The notes under the pieces are model-generated. The model had not been told where the DNA came from. It saw only the letters and a list, made by a program, of their open reading frames with translations, and ran no database searches. A stretch of 64,000 nt of DNA from Ostrinia nubilalis. Taxonomy: Eukaryota > Arthropoda > Insecta > Lepidoptera > Crambidae. Location: positions 9,229,001 to 9,293,000 of the forward strand of contig NC_087110.1 of NCBI RefSeq assembly GCF_963855985.1. The letters run 5' to 3'. The position numbers and the translations under genes were made by a program. Below, in pieces: positions 58,501-64,000 of this stretch (positions are counted from its first letter, which is position 1; each line of letters starts with the position of its first letter).

Positions 58501-58962
58501 GTGCCCTGCCCATTGCCACTAGCTTGAAAATCCGTCTGGCTATGTCAGCAACTTTAGTTCGTTCACGGATCCTCCATTTGCTTCTGGTAAACCGACAAGG
58601 GTCGTTTTCCTGCAGTGGAGCTTTATATGACCTGACGAGCTTTATCTACTACCTATATAAAAATAAGTCTGGTTTTCCTTCCTGACGCTATAACTCCAGG
58701 ACGCACGAACCGATTTCCACGGTTTTGCATTCGTTGGAAAGGTCTCGGGCTCCGTGAGGTTTATAGCAAAGAAAATTCAGGAAAAATTTAAAGGGGATAA
58801 AACGGGATCCACGCGTACGAAGTCGCGGGCGGCCGCTAGTATAGTTGGTATAGTATAGATGATGACTGTATGACTTACATAGTAACAATCCGGCACCCCC
58901 CTAGGCCCGGGGCCATCTTTAGGTATTTTCTGCCGTGGAGGCTGCGGCGGCTGTGGAAACAT
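40510..58962 (-). CDS. Cfap53: CFAP53/CCDC11-like ciliary coiled-coil protein, 531 aa, 11 exons
   Basis: Exons, all minus and in order: 58879-58962, 56552-56703, 56127-56207, 55495-55659, 54237-54399, 52950-53130, 51940-52127, 49624-49788, 48612-48824, 40996-41087 and 40510-40621. Every junction is GT-AG and every phase fits, giving 531 codons plus stop; human CFAP53 has 514. Nearly the whole protein is charged coiled coil. [47 protein letters not shown] and [20 protein letters not shown] fall in the same order as matching CFAP53 segments. The end [16 protein letters not shown] matches the family C-terminus, and a Cys-rich [13 protein letters not shown] tail follows. In vertebrates the protein is a microtubule-inner and centriolar-satellite protein of motile cilia; in an insect, sperm flagella are the likely place. 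Introns hold the small-RNA locus (intron 9) and partial copies of exons 4, 6 and 9. Confidence 0.82.
41333..41357 (+). promoter_or_regulatory. PSE-like element upstream of U2
   Basis: A 25-bp motif, CCGCGGTGTCCAGA followed by a T run and CCC, lies at -58 to -34 from the U2 start. This is where insect snRNA genes carry their proximal sequence element. The identical 25 bp occur at 43713-43737 and, inverted, at 47452-47476. It was identified by position and sharing, not by match to a known PSE. Confidence 0.5.
41391..42222 (+). ncRNA. U2: U2 snRNA gene split by a hAT insertion
   Basis: The first 13 nt of U2 (ATCGCTTCTCGGC) are at 41391-41403. The sequence resumes at 42040 with the duplicated TTCTCGGC and continues through CTTTTGGCTAAGATCAAAGT. 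The branch-site pairing segment GTAGTA is at 42068-42073 and the Sm site ATTTTTG at 42135-42141. The 3' stems with GCATTGCAGTGCC follow, ending near 42222. Without the insert, the RNA would be about 188 nt, the normal U2 length. As it stands, the 636-bp insert lies within stem I, so this copy should not give functional U2. It is antisense to the CFAP53-like gene, inside intron 9. Confidence 0.9.
41404..42039. mobile_element. Non-autonomous hAT element inside U2, 636 bp
   Basis: Terminal repeats are TAGAGATG and CATCTCTA. The 8-bp target duplication TTCTCGGC is U2 sequence itself (41396-41403 and 42040-42047). Subterminal ACTAGGTGG-type repeats occur near both ends. An 82-bp unit is tandemly duplicated at 41785-41866 and 41867-41948. 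No transposase is encoded. Confidence 0.9.
42284..42764. mobile_element. Foldback element with T-type ends
   Basis: The arms at 42284-42432 and 42630-42764 are inverted. They share ACTGCATTCAAAGATTT, AAAACATTCCTTTA and a GCCAC(T/C)TGGAGGGAAGG-type block with the outermost AGGGTGGAA. The same end sequence (T) recurs at 43012-43085, 43265-43345 and 47850-47880. Confidence 0.6.
42840..43005. repeat. Minisatellite, 18-bp unit, about nine copies
   Basis: Degenerate units of AATTGGACATTTTGGG type repeat every 18 bp. Because 18 is divisible by three, the tract stays open on both strands, which explains the apparent repetitive proteins there. Confidence 0.75.
43012..43345. repeat. Second pair of inverted T-type ends
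   Basis: 43012-43085 carries ATGCCACCTGGAGGG and AAAACATTCCATTA. 43265-43345 carries GAAATCTTTGAATGCAGTT and AAAGGAATGTTTTCTTTGAG in inverse orientation. The right member is also the outer tip of the large palindrome. Confidence 0.55.
43378..43497 (-). rRNA. 5S rRNA: 5S rRNA gene (left copy)
   Basis: A complete 120-nt 5S sequence on the minus strand begins GCCAACGTCCATACCACG and ends GTGATGTTGGCTT. The internal control region is intact, with GAAGTTAAGCAACGTCGGG (box A) and TGGATGGGTGACCGCCTGGG (box C). A T run follows as the Pol III terminator. It is identical to the inverted copy at 47692-47811. Insect 5S genes are normally in tandem arrays; here only an inverted pair is seen. Confidence 0.95.
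43713..43737 (+). promoter_or_regulatory. PSE-like element upstream of RNA-X
   Basis: Identical over 25 bp to the motif 58 bp upstream of U2. If the spacing is the same, transcription would start at about 43771. Here the motif can also pair with a downstream GACACCGCGG (43743-43752). Confidence 0.45.
43771..44005 (+). ncRNA. RNA-X: snRNA-like structured segment, 5' part
   Basis: A GC-rich island in AT-rich DNA with clear stem-loops: TTCAC/GTGAA (about 43821-43836), CCACG/CGTGG, GGCAGT/ACTGCC, and CCCTCCGC-TTCG-GCGGAGGG with a UUCG tetraloop. ATTTTTG at 43975 resembles an Sm site. The hAT element at 44006 interrupts it; past the element, 47963 onward reads ACATAATTTTTGTGG and then GGCAAT/ATTGCC. 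That is a better Sm site with a 3' hairpin, giving a pre-insertion RNA of about 260 nt. It does not match U1, U2, U4, U5 or U6 by eye. A minor-spliceosome RNA such as U11 is possible but unproven. Confidence 0.4.
44134..44586. mobile_element. Foldback MITE in the left palindrome arm only
   Basis: About 95-bp inverted ends (TTGCTCGTGAAGAA... and the complement) contain TATCGATAG and TTTTGAATAAAAAGCTAT. The right arm lacks this segment: there the flanks join directly (47078-47105). Confidence 0.7.
45125..45652. repeat. Central palindrome P1
   Basis: Arms with CGCGCGGCCATCGACCAAAC and ACTCAGTCTGAACTGAGT-like sequence are inverted about a centre near 45390. No coding capacity is visible. Confidence 0.75.
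45656..46521. repeat. Central palindrome P2
   Basis: Arms from AAAACCAGTTCTCCTCAACC to its complement are inverted about a centre near 46090. Each arm also holds two related blocks around TGGCCATAGGAACT(T/C)CTAAA. The longest frame is 67 codons. Confidence 0.75.
47184..47418 (-). ncRNA. Inverted copy of RNA-X, 5' part only
   Basis: Minus-strand copy of 43771-44005 in the right palindrome arm, with its PSE-like motif at 47452-47476. It ends at the hAT junction, so it has no 3' part. Confidence 0.4.
47692..47811 (+). rRNA. 5S rRNA: 5S rRNA gene (right copy)
   Basis: A complete 120-nt 5S gene, identical to the left copy and pointing the opposite way, with TTTT at its 3' end. It lies inside the hAT boundaries. 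It was therefore brought there by the inverted duplication, not by the element's own origin. Confidence 0.95.
48411..48600 (-). pseudogene. Tandem partial copy of CFAP53-like exon 9, 152-bp unit
   Basis: The block AGTT(G/T)GCTGAACAGTTGTCT occurs near 48411, 48563 and 48715, 152 bp apart. The middle unit repeats the 3' end of exon 9 and its donor inside intron 9. It has no acceptor of its own and 152 is not a multiple of three, so it should be dead. Confidence 0.8.
49125..49260. mobile_element. MITE family D, copy 2 (reversed)
   Basis: Reverse-orientation relative of 29311-29448, with ends GTCACCGTAAAATTGTGAA and TTCACAATTTCACGTTA. Confidence 0.65.
49860..51935. other. Intron 7 of the CFAP53-like gene; possible decayed DNA element
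   Basis: CCCCTATTTCG(T/G)GA-like blocks recur on both strands (50334, 51297 reversed). The sequences near 50090 and 51735 are imperfectly inverted around AAGGTAA. This may be one old 1.6-kb element. Poly-G and poly-C runs lie near 50665-50735. Confidence 0.35.
52540..52680 (-). pseudogene. Broken tandem copy of CFAP53-like exon 6
   Basis: Matches 52950-53090 at an offset of 410 bp. A change near 52620 (TTTCATGCAGGATCC for TCGCGCTGGATCC) shifts the frame, and the 5' end with the acceptor is missing. Confidence 0.8.
52690..52890 (+). mobile_element. Degenerate RTE 3' fragment
   Basis: GATGGCCGTTGGGGCAG, GAGTGGCGACCACG and GGTGGACTGACGATCTGGTG follow the RTE C-terminal order. It lies between the real and the copied exon 6. 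Confidence 0.65.
53585..53699. mobile_element. Palindromic MITE family E, copy 2
   Basis: Ends CCTGTAGGCCTAAGATGC and its complement. Intron 5 of the CFAP53-like gene. Confidence 0.7.
54594..54800 (-). repeat. SINE family A fragment (duplicated)
   Basis: The reverse 3' part of the SINE. The same fragment, with the same flanks, occurs at 55180-55350 because the whole segment was tandemly duplicated together with exon 4. Confidence 0.65.
54908..55038 (-). pseudogene. Partial tandem copy of CFAP53-like exon 4
   Basis: Matches 55495-55625 at an offset of 587 bp and keeps the donor site. The copy stops at GAATGTT, so the first about 34 bp and the acceptor are absent. Confidence 0.8.
55717..55912 (+). 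mobile_element. Short Helitron-like element
   Basis: Ends GTAAAACGGGCTCCACGCGT, ACGAAGTCGCGGGCGGCCGC, TAGT, as at 34683 and 58842. Intron 3 of the CFAP53-like gene. Confidence 0.5.
56710..57560. other. Intron 1 DNA, no exon seen
   Basis: Unassigned DNA within intron 1 of the CFAP53-like gene. Confidence 0.4.
57565..57775. repeat. Minisatellite, 19-bp unit, about ten copies
   Basis: Units such as GTCCTTGGACCAAGGCTAA and ATCCTTGGAGCAAGGCTGC repeat about every 19 bp. Each has a self-complementary CCTTGG...CCAAGG core. Divergence between units is high. Confidence 0.7.
58012..58300 (+). repeat. Second tRNA-derived SINE family
   Basis: The head has TAGCTGAACGGTGAAGGGGT and a perfect B box GGGTTCGAATCCC. 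The body ends in a (TTTTGAT)n-like tail. It is not a standard tRNA gene: the acceptor stem and CCA-side end are not formed. Confidence 0.6.
58321..58600 (-). mobile_element. RTE-like LINE 3' part (reverse)
   Basis: (CAT)n, TTTCAGCCACAGGACGTCC and ACTGCTGAACATGGCC are followed by the complement of the GRWG-encoding segment (CCCCATCGGCCGTCAG). Intron 1 of the CFAP53-like gene. Confidence 0.65.
58630..58842 (+). mobile_element. Short Helitron-like element
   Basis: Ends AAAACGGGATCCACGCGTAC and GGGCGGCCGCTAGT. It lies just downstream of exon 1 of the CFAP53-like gene. Confidence 0.5.
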
Positions 58963-59146
58963 TTCTATTCCGATACAAAAGTTGTAGATCAACACAAAAA
59001 ATATTTTTATTTACATTGACTCGTGTCAGAATTAGAAAATCTGTTTTGACATTCAAAAGATAGATTTTTTTACTTGTCATTGGTATTAGCAAATAATATA
59101 ATGAAATGAAAAAGGTTTCACTTTACACTGCAAAGTATTTATTAAC

Positions 59147-59283
59147 CCCTGGGCCACACACATCGTGATTACCTGAAGATTCTATCGTGATGTGTGTAGC
59201 CAAGACTTCGGTGCCTTTTACATAGTAGCAAGACTTCGCTCCGCTGTTGCCCGAATGTTATCGTTATGTGTGTGGCCCAAGGG
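59147..59283. mobile_element. Foldback MITE, about 137 bp
   Basis: CCCTGGGCCACACACATCG and CGTTATGTGTGTGGCCCAAGGG-type ends are inverted, with GACTTCG repeats inside. Confidence 0.65.
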
Positions 59284-59289
59284 TAAGAA

Positions 59290-60690
59290 TTGATTGATGA
59301 TTAAGTTTTTTAATTTGGAATCAATTAAATATTTTTTCTCTCCCTTTTATAAGTGTTAAGCAAGCTTTATATTAAGAACTGTGATAGCTATTGAAGCTCT
59401 AATAAAAATTGAACTGTATGTGACTTAATTATTGCTAAAAGTATGTAGGTAGTTAATTTGAAATTAAAACTGCTTATATCCGTGATTGAGCTCTTTTATT
59501 CAATTAATCAACTATGAAGATCAGCGTTTTCTGTACGATCAACAAAACTATTTACAAACAATTTTAAAGATTAATCAAAAAATCAACAAATGTAAGAAAC
59601 ACATTTTAATGTATGCTTTGCATATCTTTAACTACGTCGTTTACTTAAAACTATCGGTTGATTAACAAAATTACGTTATAAATATTTGTGATATCACATT
59701 AAAAAGTGATGAAACGTATAAAAATCAAAGTTTAAACAAAAAGAGTAAGTGCTCCTATTTGGTACAAAATATTGATTACAAACCATAACAAAATGGTAAA
59801 AACTAAAAAAATAAAACTCTCGAACATGATCATAAAATTATAAAAAATCAACAATCTAGAAATAATATGGCACTTATTTATTTAAGTAGTTAAAGTACTG
59901 AAACAATCTAAACCTAGTCATAAGAGTTTAAAGTTCAAAGTCTTTTGGTGAAATTATGTCCGTTTTCATCATCAATCCCTAATTTTTAAGTGACCCCTAT
60001 GATAACAAAATCCCTGTTATGTGTCACCATATGCATCACTTGAAAATTAGGGATTGATGGTGAAAATGGGCATTAGTATTTTTAAGTTAGGTTGACTACA
60101 ATACTAAAGTAATAAGTTAATAACTAAACGTTTTTTTCAGTCTCAAGTATTGCAAGAGTTTTTGGAGATCAGTCTTTAGTCTTAAAATTTAACGTCTTAG
60201 AATTATCCTTAAAAACTTATAAATCAACATAAGTTGACTTGAGCTTAATCTATATTTTCTGTAAATAGTTTAGCAAAAGTTAAACATTATTATGTTGTCT
60301 TAAATTTTAATAACATACAAAAATATGCTATCAATACAAAGAGATTTGTACGAAACGTGTTTTGTATTAAAAATATATGTATTTTCGTTGGGTATATCAA
60401 CAAATCTTACTTAGGGTAAGTGTACCTAATTTTTATAAGAATCTTTTTGAAACAGTATCACTAAAAATCTTTGAATTTTCTTACACCATTGAGTATCAAC
60501 AACTTACTACATAGGTACTTACATAACATGTGTATTTTTTTATAGCAAGTATGTAAAAAATTACTATGGTAACACGTTTTTAGTAGCACAATTTTAATGT
60601 TTCTGTATCAACACGGAAAAAAATGGAATGAGAAAGGAACCTTAATGTTCTTTGCATTCCTAGTTATTAATAAGGCTTAATAGGCCTGTG
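59290..60690. other. Intergenic AT-rich DNA with one palindrome
   Basis: Apart from the palindrome at 59960-60070 (TTTTCATCATCAATCCCTAA and complement), no feature is supported. It lies between the SIAH-like gene end and the CFAP53-like start. Confidence 0.5.
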
Positions 60691-60804
60691 TTTTTTTATT
60701 TTTTTATCTTTGTTATTTTTTTAGTAATTCTAATTACACAATACCATGTTGGTATTTTAAAAAATAAAGTTACTTACAAAAACACGAAGAATCTTCACAT
60801 ATCA

Positions 60805-63800
60805 CTACACAGTGTTCAGAATTTTCACAAAAACCGTCAGGTATATTTCGTCCAAGTCAGGCCTTCCGACGATCACTTTGTTTGGTGACGCTACCACCAA
60901 CTCCCGATTCACCAGTTTCAGGTTCGCACTGCTTGGGATCAGGTCTAATCTGGCTATATCCAGTTTTAGGCAGCTAGCTTCGGTATAGTAGGGAAGGTTT
61001 GGGGAAAGAGGGTGAATCTCCCCCGTCCAGGTGTGAGGTTCCCCTGTGAGTTTGTTGTAGACTGTTAGGTATCCCGTTTTGGGGGCGGGGTCTGTTGATA
61101 GTACCTGTGGAATTTAATTTATTTTTAAATTTTTGATTGGGCTTTTTAGAATGGATGGGTTACTTATGGAAAAGTAATTAATAACTAAATAAAGCTAATT
61201 ATTAGAAATGACAAAATATGGCAAGTTTAAAACCACTTTTTGAACTTGCAATTTCGAGAATTAGATAGTTGAATAAACAAACAAATCGACACTATTAACT
61301 AAATATTGGTAGATCTTTGTCAATAAAATAAAATTCCTTTGTTTATAGTCATCATTACTTTGATCCGTCGGTTAAAACGTGAATAGGGCGATGGACGCGA
61401 ACAGGTAACATGACCCTATTTAGAATTTTAATTAAAAAATTACTAATAACAATAGTTATTGACTTTATGACACACCACCACTGCAACTCCTGTTTAGGCA
61501 GGATCTACAGATTGGCCTTCAATGAAACCCAACCAGTGAACGTTGAGTAGTCTCGGGAAATATAACTGTCTTGGAACCCGCAAGTTCGGTCGCCGAGCAC
61601 ATAGAATTTCGTCCAATGACCCCAAGCTACCCATCCTTATCGCTCGCGCGTGATCATATTGCTGTCGCGCTCGCACACTCACTGCGAGCGCCCGTCGCAC
61701 AGTCGCGACAGCAAGTACGCGCGAGCGATAAGGATAGGTAGCTAGGGGTCATTGGACGAAATTCTATCTGCTCGGCGACCGGACTTTAGGAAATGTTATA
61801 AGATACATACCGACAGAGCCACATAGCACCCAAAGTCCTCATACTTGATGCTGACCACGTATAAAGTGGTGTCGTACGCCACCACGCGACTGGTCCAGAA
61901 TTGGCTCCGCAGCACACAGCCGAGTGGAAACGATAGGCTCCACTTGCTTTGATTTGATCTAGCATTAAAGTCCGGTCGCTGAGCAGATAGAATTTCGTCC
62001 AATGACCCCAAGCTACCCATCCTTATCGCTCGCGCGTGATTATATAGCTGTCGCGCTCGCACACTCACAGCGGCCGCCCGTCGCACAGACGCGACAGCAA
62101 TATAAGTACGCGCGAGCGATAAGGATAGCTAGGGGTCATTGGACGAAATTCTATCTGCTCGGCGACCGGACTTTAGGAAACGTTGATACATACCGACAGG
62201 GCCACATAGCATCCAAAGTCTTCGTACTTGATGCTGACCACGTATAAAGTGGTGTCGTAAGCCACCACGCGACTGGTCCAGAATTGGCTCCGCAGCACAC
62301 AACCGAGTGGAAACGATAGGCTCCATTCACTTTGATCTGATTTTAGCACTAAACTAGCGTGGTCCTGGAAAAGAAGGCAAAGTTGAGAAGGTAGGAAGGA
62401 ATTTGACACACCAACACAGAAAATTAAGAATAGTATGATGCTGGCTCCACACATTGGCCCCAACGTTGGTGCCAATGAGGGCTATCGTTTTTATACTTAA
62501 CAGTTGGCACCCCTGGCGATTGACAGGACCTTACTCTACAGTGGCGCCATCTTGATGAGTGCAAATGCGATAGTCCTCCTGCCACTTTAGCGCTCACCAG
62601 TTGCCACTGTATTCGCTACTAGCAAGTGACAGGACCTTACTCTACAGTTTCAATCAACTACTGGAGGTTTGACCGACCAGCTACGATCGTGCGACTTAAT
62701 TTTGTGGTAGTAATAATTATTAATTTATGCAATGAAATAACAATAAAAGTATTCCATTCGGATAATCACTGTTTTCGTGATAAAATAAAACTATAACACT
62801 TATCCGAAAACAACAATAACCACATAAAATCAATATTTACACTGGCCGCCTCTCGTTCCAAAAAATGCAGTCAACTTTAAGTCCGAGTAAACGAGCACTG
62901 ACAGATCCCAACATTAAATGAGCGGAACTGTGTGCGAGTAAATATCTCTCACGAGCGATCGCTGCCGATTGCGGCCGCAAAAACAAGTTTACATGGGCAT
63001 GAGATTTTTTCAAAGTTACTCTCACGTACGTGTATCGTCGTGTGTAAAGGGTTAATTAGTTATGCATCTTGTTATTATTTAATTTTAAATTTTTTATAAT
63101 TGATCAATGTATTGAATGCTTAATTTATGATTTTTATTATTATTTTTTTTTTACTCTTTTTTTGTTTTTGATAAATAGCGCTGCAAAAAGGCACCCACTG
63201 AAAATCAGTGTCTTGGCAGTCACACTGTCAAGATATTACTGAGTGGGTGACCTTTTTTGGCAACTTAGTAATAATTTTTTTTATGTAATGTCTTTATTGC
63301 CTGAATCTGTGGTTGCCAAAATAAAATTATTTTCTTTCTTTCTTTCTTTCTTTCTACAGTGGCGCTAACTGGTGAGCGCTCAAACGATAGCCCTCATTGG
63401 ACCATAGGTGTAATAGTGACTGAGTTTCTTGCGCTGCTTCTTCTCAGCACTGGTCCATTTATTGTCCCGAAGTAGTAATAAGGTTAATGCTGGGACGTGT
63501 AAAAGTGCTTTTTAAAAGCCTACTTGCAAAAATAAAATGAGATATATAACTTTTTTTATAAGTAGTCATTTACAATATTTTTTTGCAAAGTTTTTACAAA
63601 TCCCACTCGAACTTAACCCTACCACTTTGATAACTTTAAAGTTTGTCAGTCAATTGATATACTTGTTTTGTGTGTAAAAAATAGGACTCTCTACGATGTT
63701 ATGAGCTTGCGGACTCATTTGCTTGTGAATCTATTGCACTAAAATACAATTTTACAGTCAATCGAAAAGTATCTCCCTTTCAGGGCTATAATTGAGTGTT

Positions 63801-63919
63801 TTTAAAAATGATCATCTAATTACCTTCCTAATGTGATACTCCAATATGAACCTGGGGCCAGCCCAGGAGCACAGGATGCATTGTACCCGCACGTCCATGC
63901 CTATCCTCTCCATGTAGTC
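60805..63919 (-). CDS. SIAH/seven-in-absentia-like protein, C-terminal 188 aa (partial)
   Basis: Exons 63824-63919, 62194-62364 and 60805-61104 join in phase 0 with good GT-AG sites; earlier exons lie outside the window. Exon 1 holds a C-x2-C-x11-H-x4-H zinc finger (CILCSWAGPRFILEYHIRKD then H), as at the start of the SIAH substrate-binding domain. Then follow RSQFWTSRVVAYDTTLYVVS, KYEDFGCYVAL, GYLTVYNKLTGEPHTWTGEI and SCLKLDIARLDLI, which fit the beta-sandwich that binds degradation targets. The frame ends at a TAG at 60805. SIAH proteins are RING E3 ligases, but the RING cannot be seen here, so ligase activity is not shown. The sequence is divergent from canonical SIAH. Exon 62194-62364 has a broken tandem copy next to it. 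Confidence 0.65.
61480..61565 (-). repeat. Repeat family B scrap
   Basis: Reverse piece with GCAACTCCTG, GCAGGATCTACAG and TCGGGAAATATAACTGTC. The MITE at 61587 interrupts it. Confidence 0.45.
61587..61788. mobile_element. Palindromic MITE family G, copy 1
   Basis: Inverted arms with CGGTCGCCGAGCA, GAATTTCGTCCAATGACCCC and ATCCTTATCGCTCGCGCG. The left outer tip has diverged. Confidence 0.8.
61811..61969 (-). pseudogene. Truncated copy of the SIAH-like middle exon
   Basis: Matches 62194-62349 at an offset of about 383 bp and keeps the frame and the GTATGT donor. The first about 16 bp and the acceptor are replaced by the family G MITE, so it cannot be spliced in the normal way. Confidence 0.8.
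61966..62175. mobile_element. Palindromic MITE family G, copy 2 (complete)
   Basis: 210 bp from TAAAGTCCGGTCGC to the perfect complement GCGACCGGACTTTA. The arms also hold GAATTTCGTCCAATGACCCC. Confidence 0.85.
62530..62665. repeat. MITE-like repeat with ACAGTGGCGCCA block
   Basis: TCTACAGTGGCGCCA, GCAAATGCGATAGTCC and GACAGGACCTTACTCTACAG recur inverted or in part at 35215-35340 and 63355-63400. Confidence 0.5.
63060..63360 (+). mobile_element. LINE 3' end with (TTTC)n tail
   Basis: GTCTTTATTGCCTGAATCTG, TGGTTGCCAAAATAAAATTA and a (TTTC)n tail at 63333-63356 look like the 3' end of a CR1-type LINE. An inverted GGCACCCACTGA/ACTGAGTGGGTGACC pair forms a hairpin upstream. Confidence 0.45.
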
Positions 63920-63961
63920 CTGGAAATATAAGAAAAACACATTAGAAAACAGTATGAACGT

Positions 63962-64000
63962 AGAGGAAGGCGTTGGATTCAGGCCGCTACCAACCGGCCC
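63962..64000 (+). mobile_element. RTE-like fragment cut by the window end
   Basis: GAAGGCGTTGGATTCAGGCC followed by GCTACCAACCGG matches the RTE 3' region at 5285-5325. Confidence 0.55.

Overview
The window is animal nuclear DNA and almost certainly from a moth or butterfly (Lepidoptera). The base composition is AT-rich, genes are split by GT-AG introns, and the intergenic DNA is filled with repeats of lepidopteran type: RTE-like LINEs with short tandem 3' tails, tRNA-derived SINEs, Helitron-like ends and many foldback MITEs. An MBF2-domain secreted protein, a family first described in the silkworm, fits this. No bacterial, viral or CRISPR features were seen.

Five host genes can be assembled from exons with matching splice phases. 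(1) 19034-27658 (-): a small unrecognised gene of 131 codons in three exons. (2) 28702-33468 (+): adenine phosphoribosyltransferase, 183 aa in three exons, with an apparently intact RTE retrotransposon in intron 2. (3) 36438-37520 (-): a single-exon secreted protein with an MBF2-like domain, a TATA box and an initiator. (4) 40510-58962 (-): a CFAP53/CCDC11-like ciliary coiled-coil protein, 531 aa in 11 exons. (5) 60805 to beyond the right part of the window (-): the C-terminal part of a SIAH/seven-in-absentia-like protein. Positions 1-19000 hold no host gene that I can support, only repeats and unassigned AT-rich DNA.

The most unusual part is intron 9 of the CFAP53-like gene (41088-48611). 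It holds a small-RNA locus: a U2 snRNA sequence split by a 636-bp hAT-type element with an 8-bp target duplication; two identical 5S rRNA genes in inverted orientation; and a GC-rich, structured, snRNA-like segment (RNA-X). RNA-X has the same 25-bp motif upstream as U2. A second hAT-type element (44006-47954, target duplication ATTACTAG) interrupts RNA-X. This element carries inside itself an inverted copy of its own left half and of about 690 bp of its left flank, including the 5S gene, forming a palindrome of about 4.6 kb (43313-47880).

A second theme is local duplication. Three of the 11 CFAP53-like exons and one SIAH-like exon have partial, broken tandem copies next to them. A third theme is recent RTE activity: three RTE insertions keep exact 10-11 bp target duplications, two of them inside APRT introns. 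Coordinates of repeat edges were read by eye and may be off by a few bases unless a target duplication fixes them.
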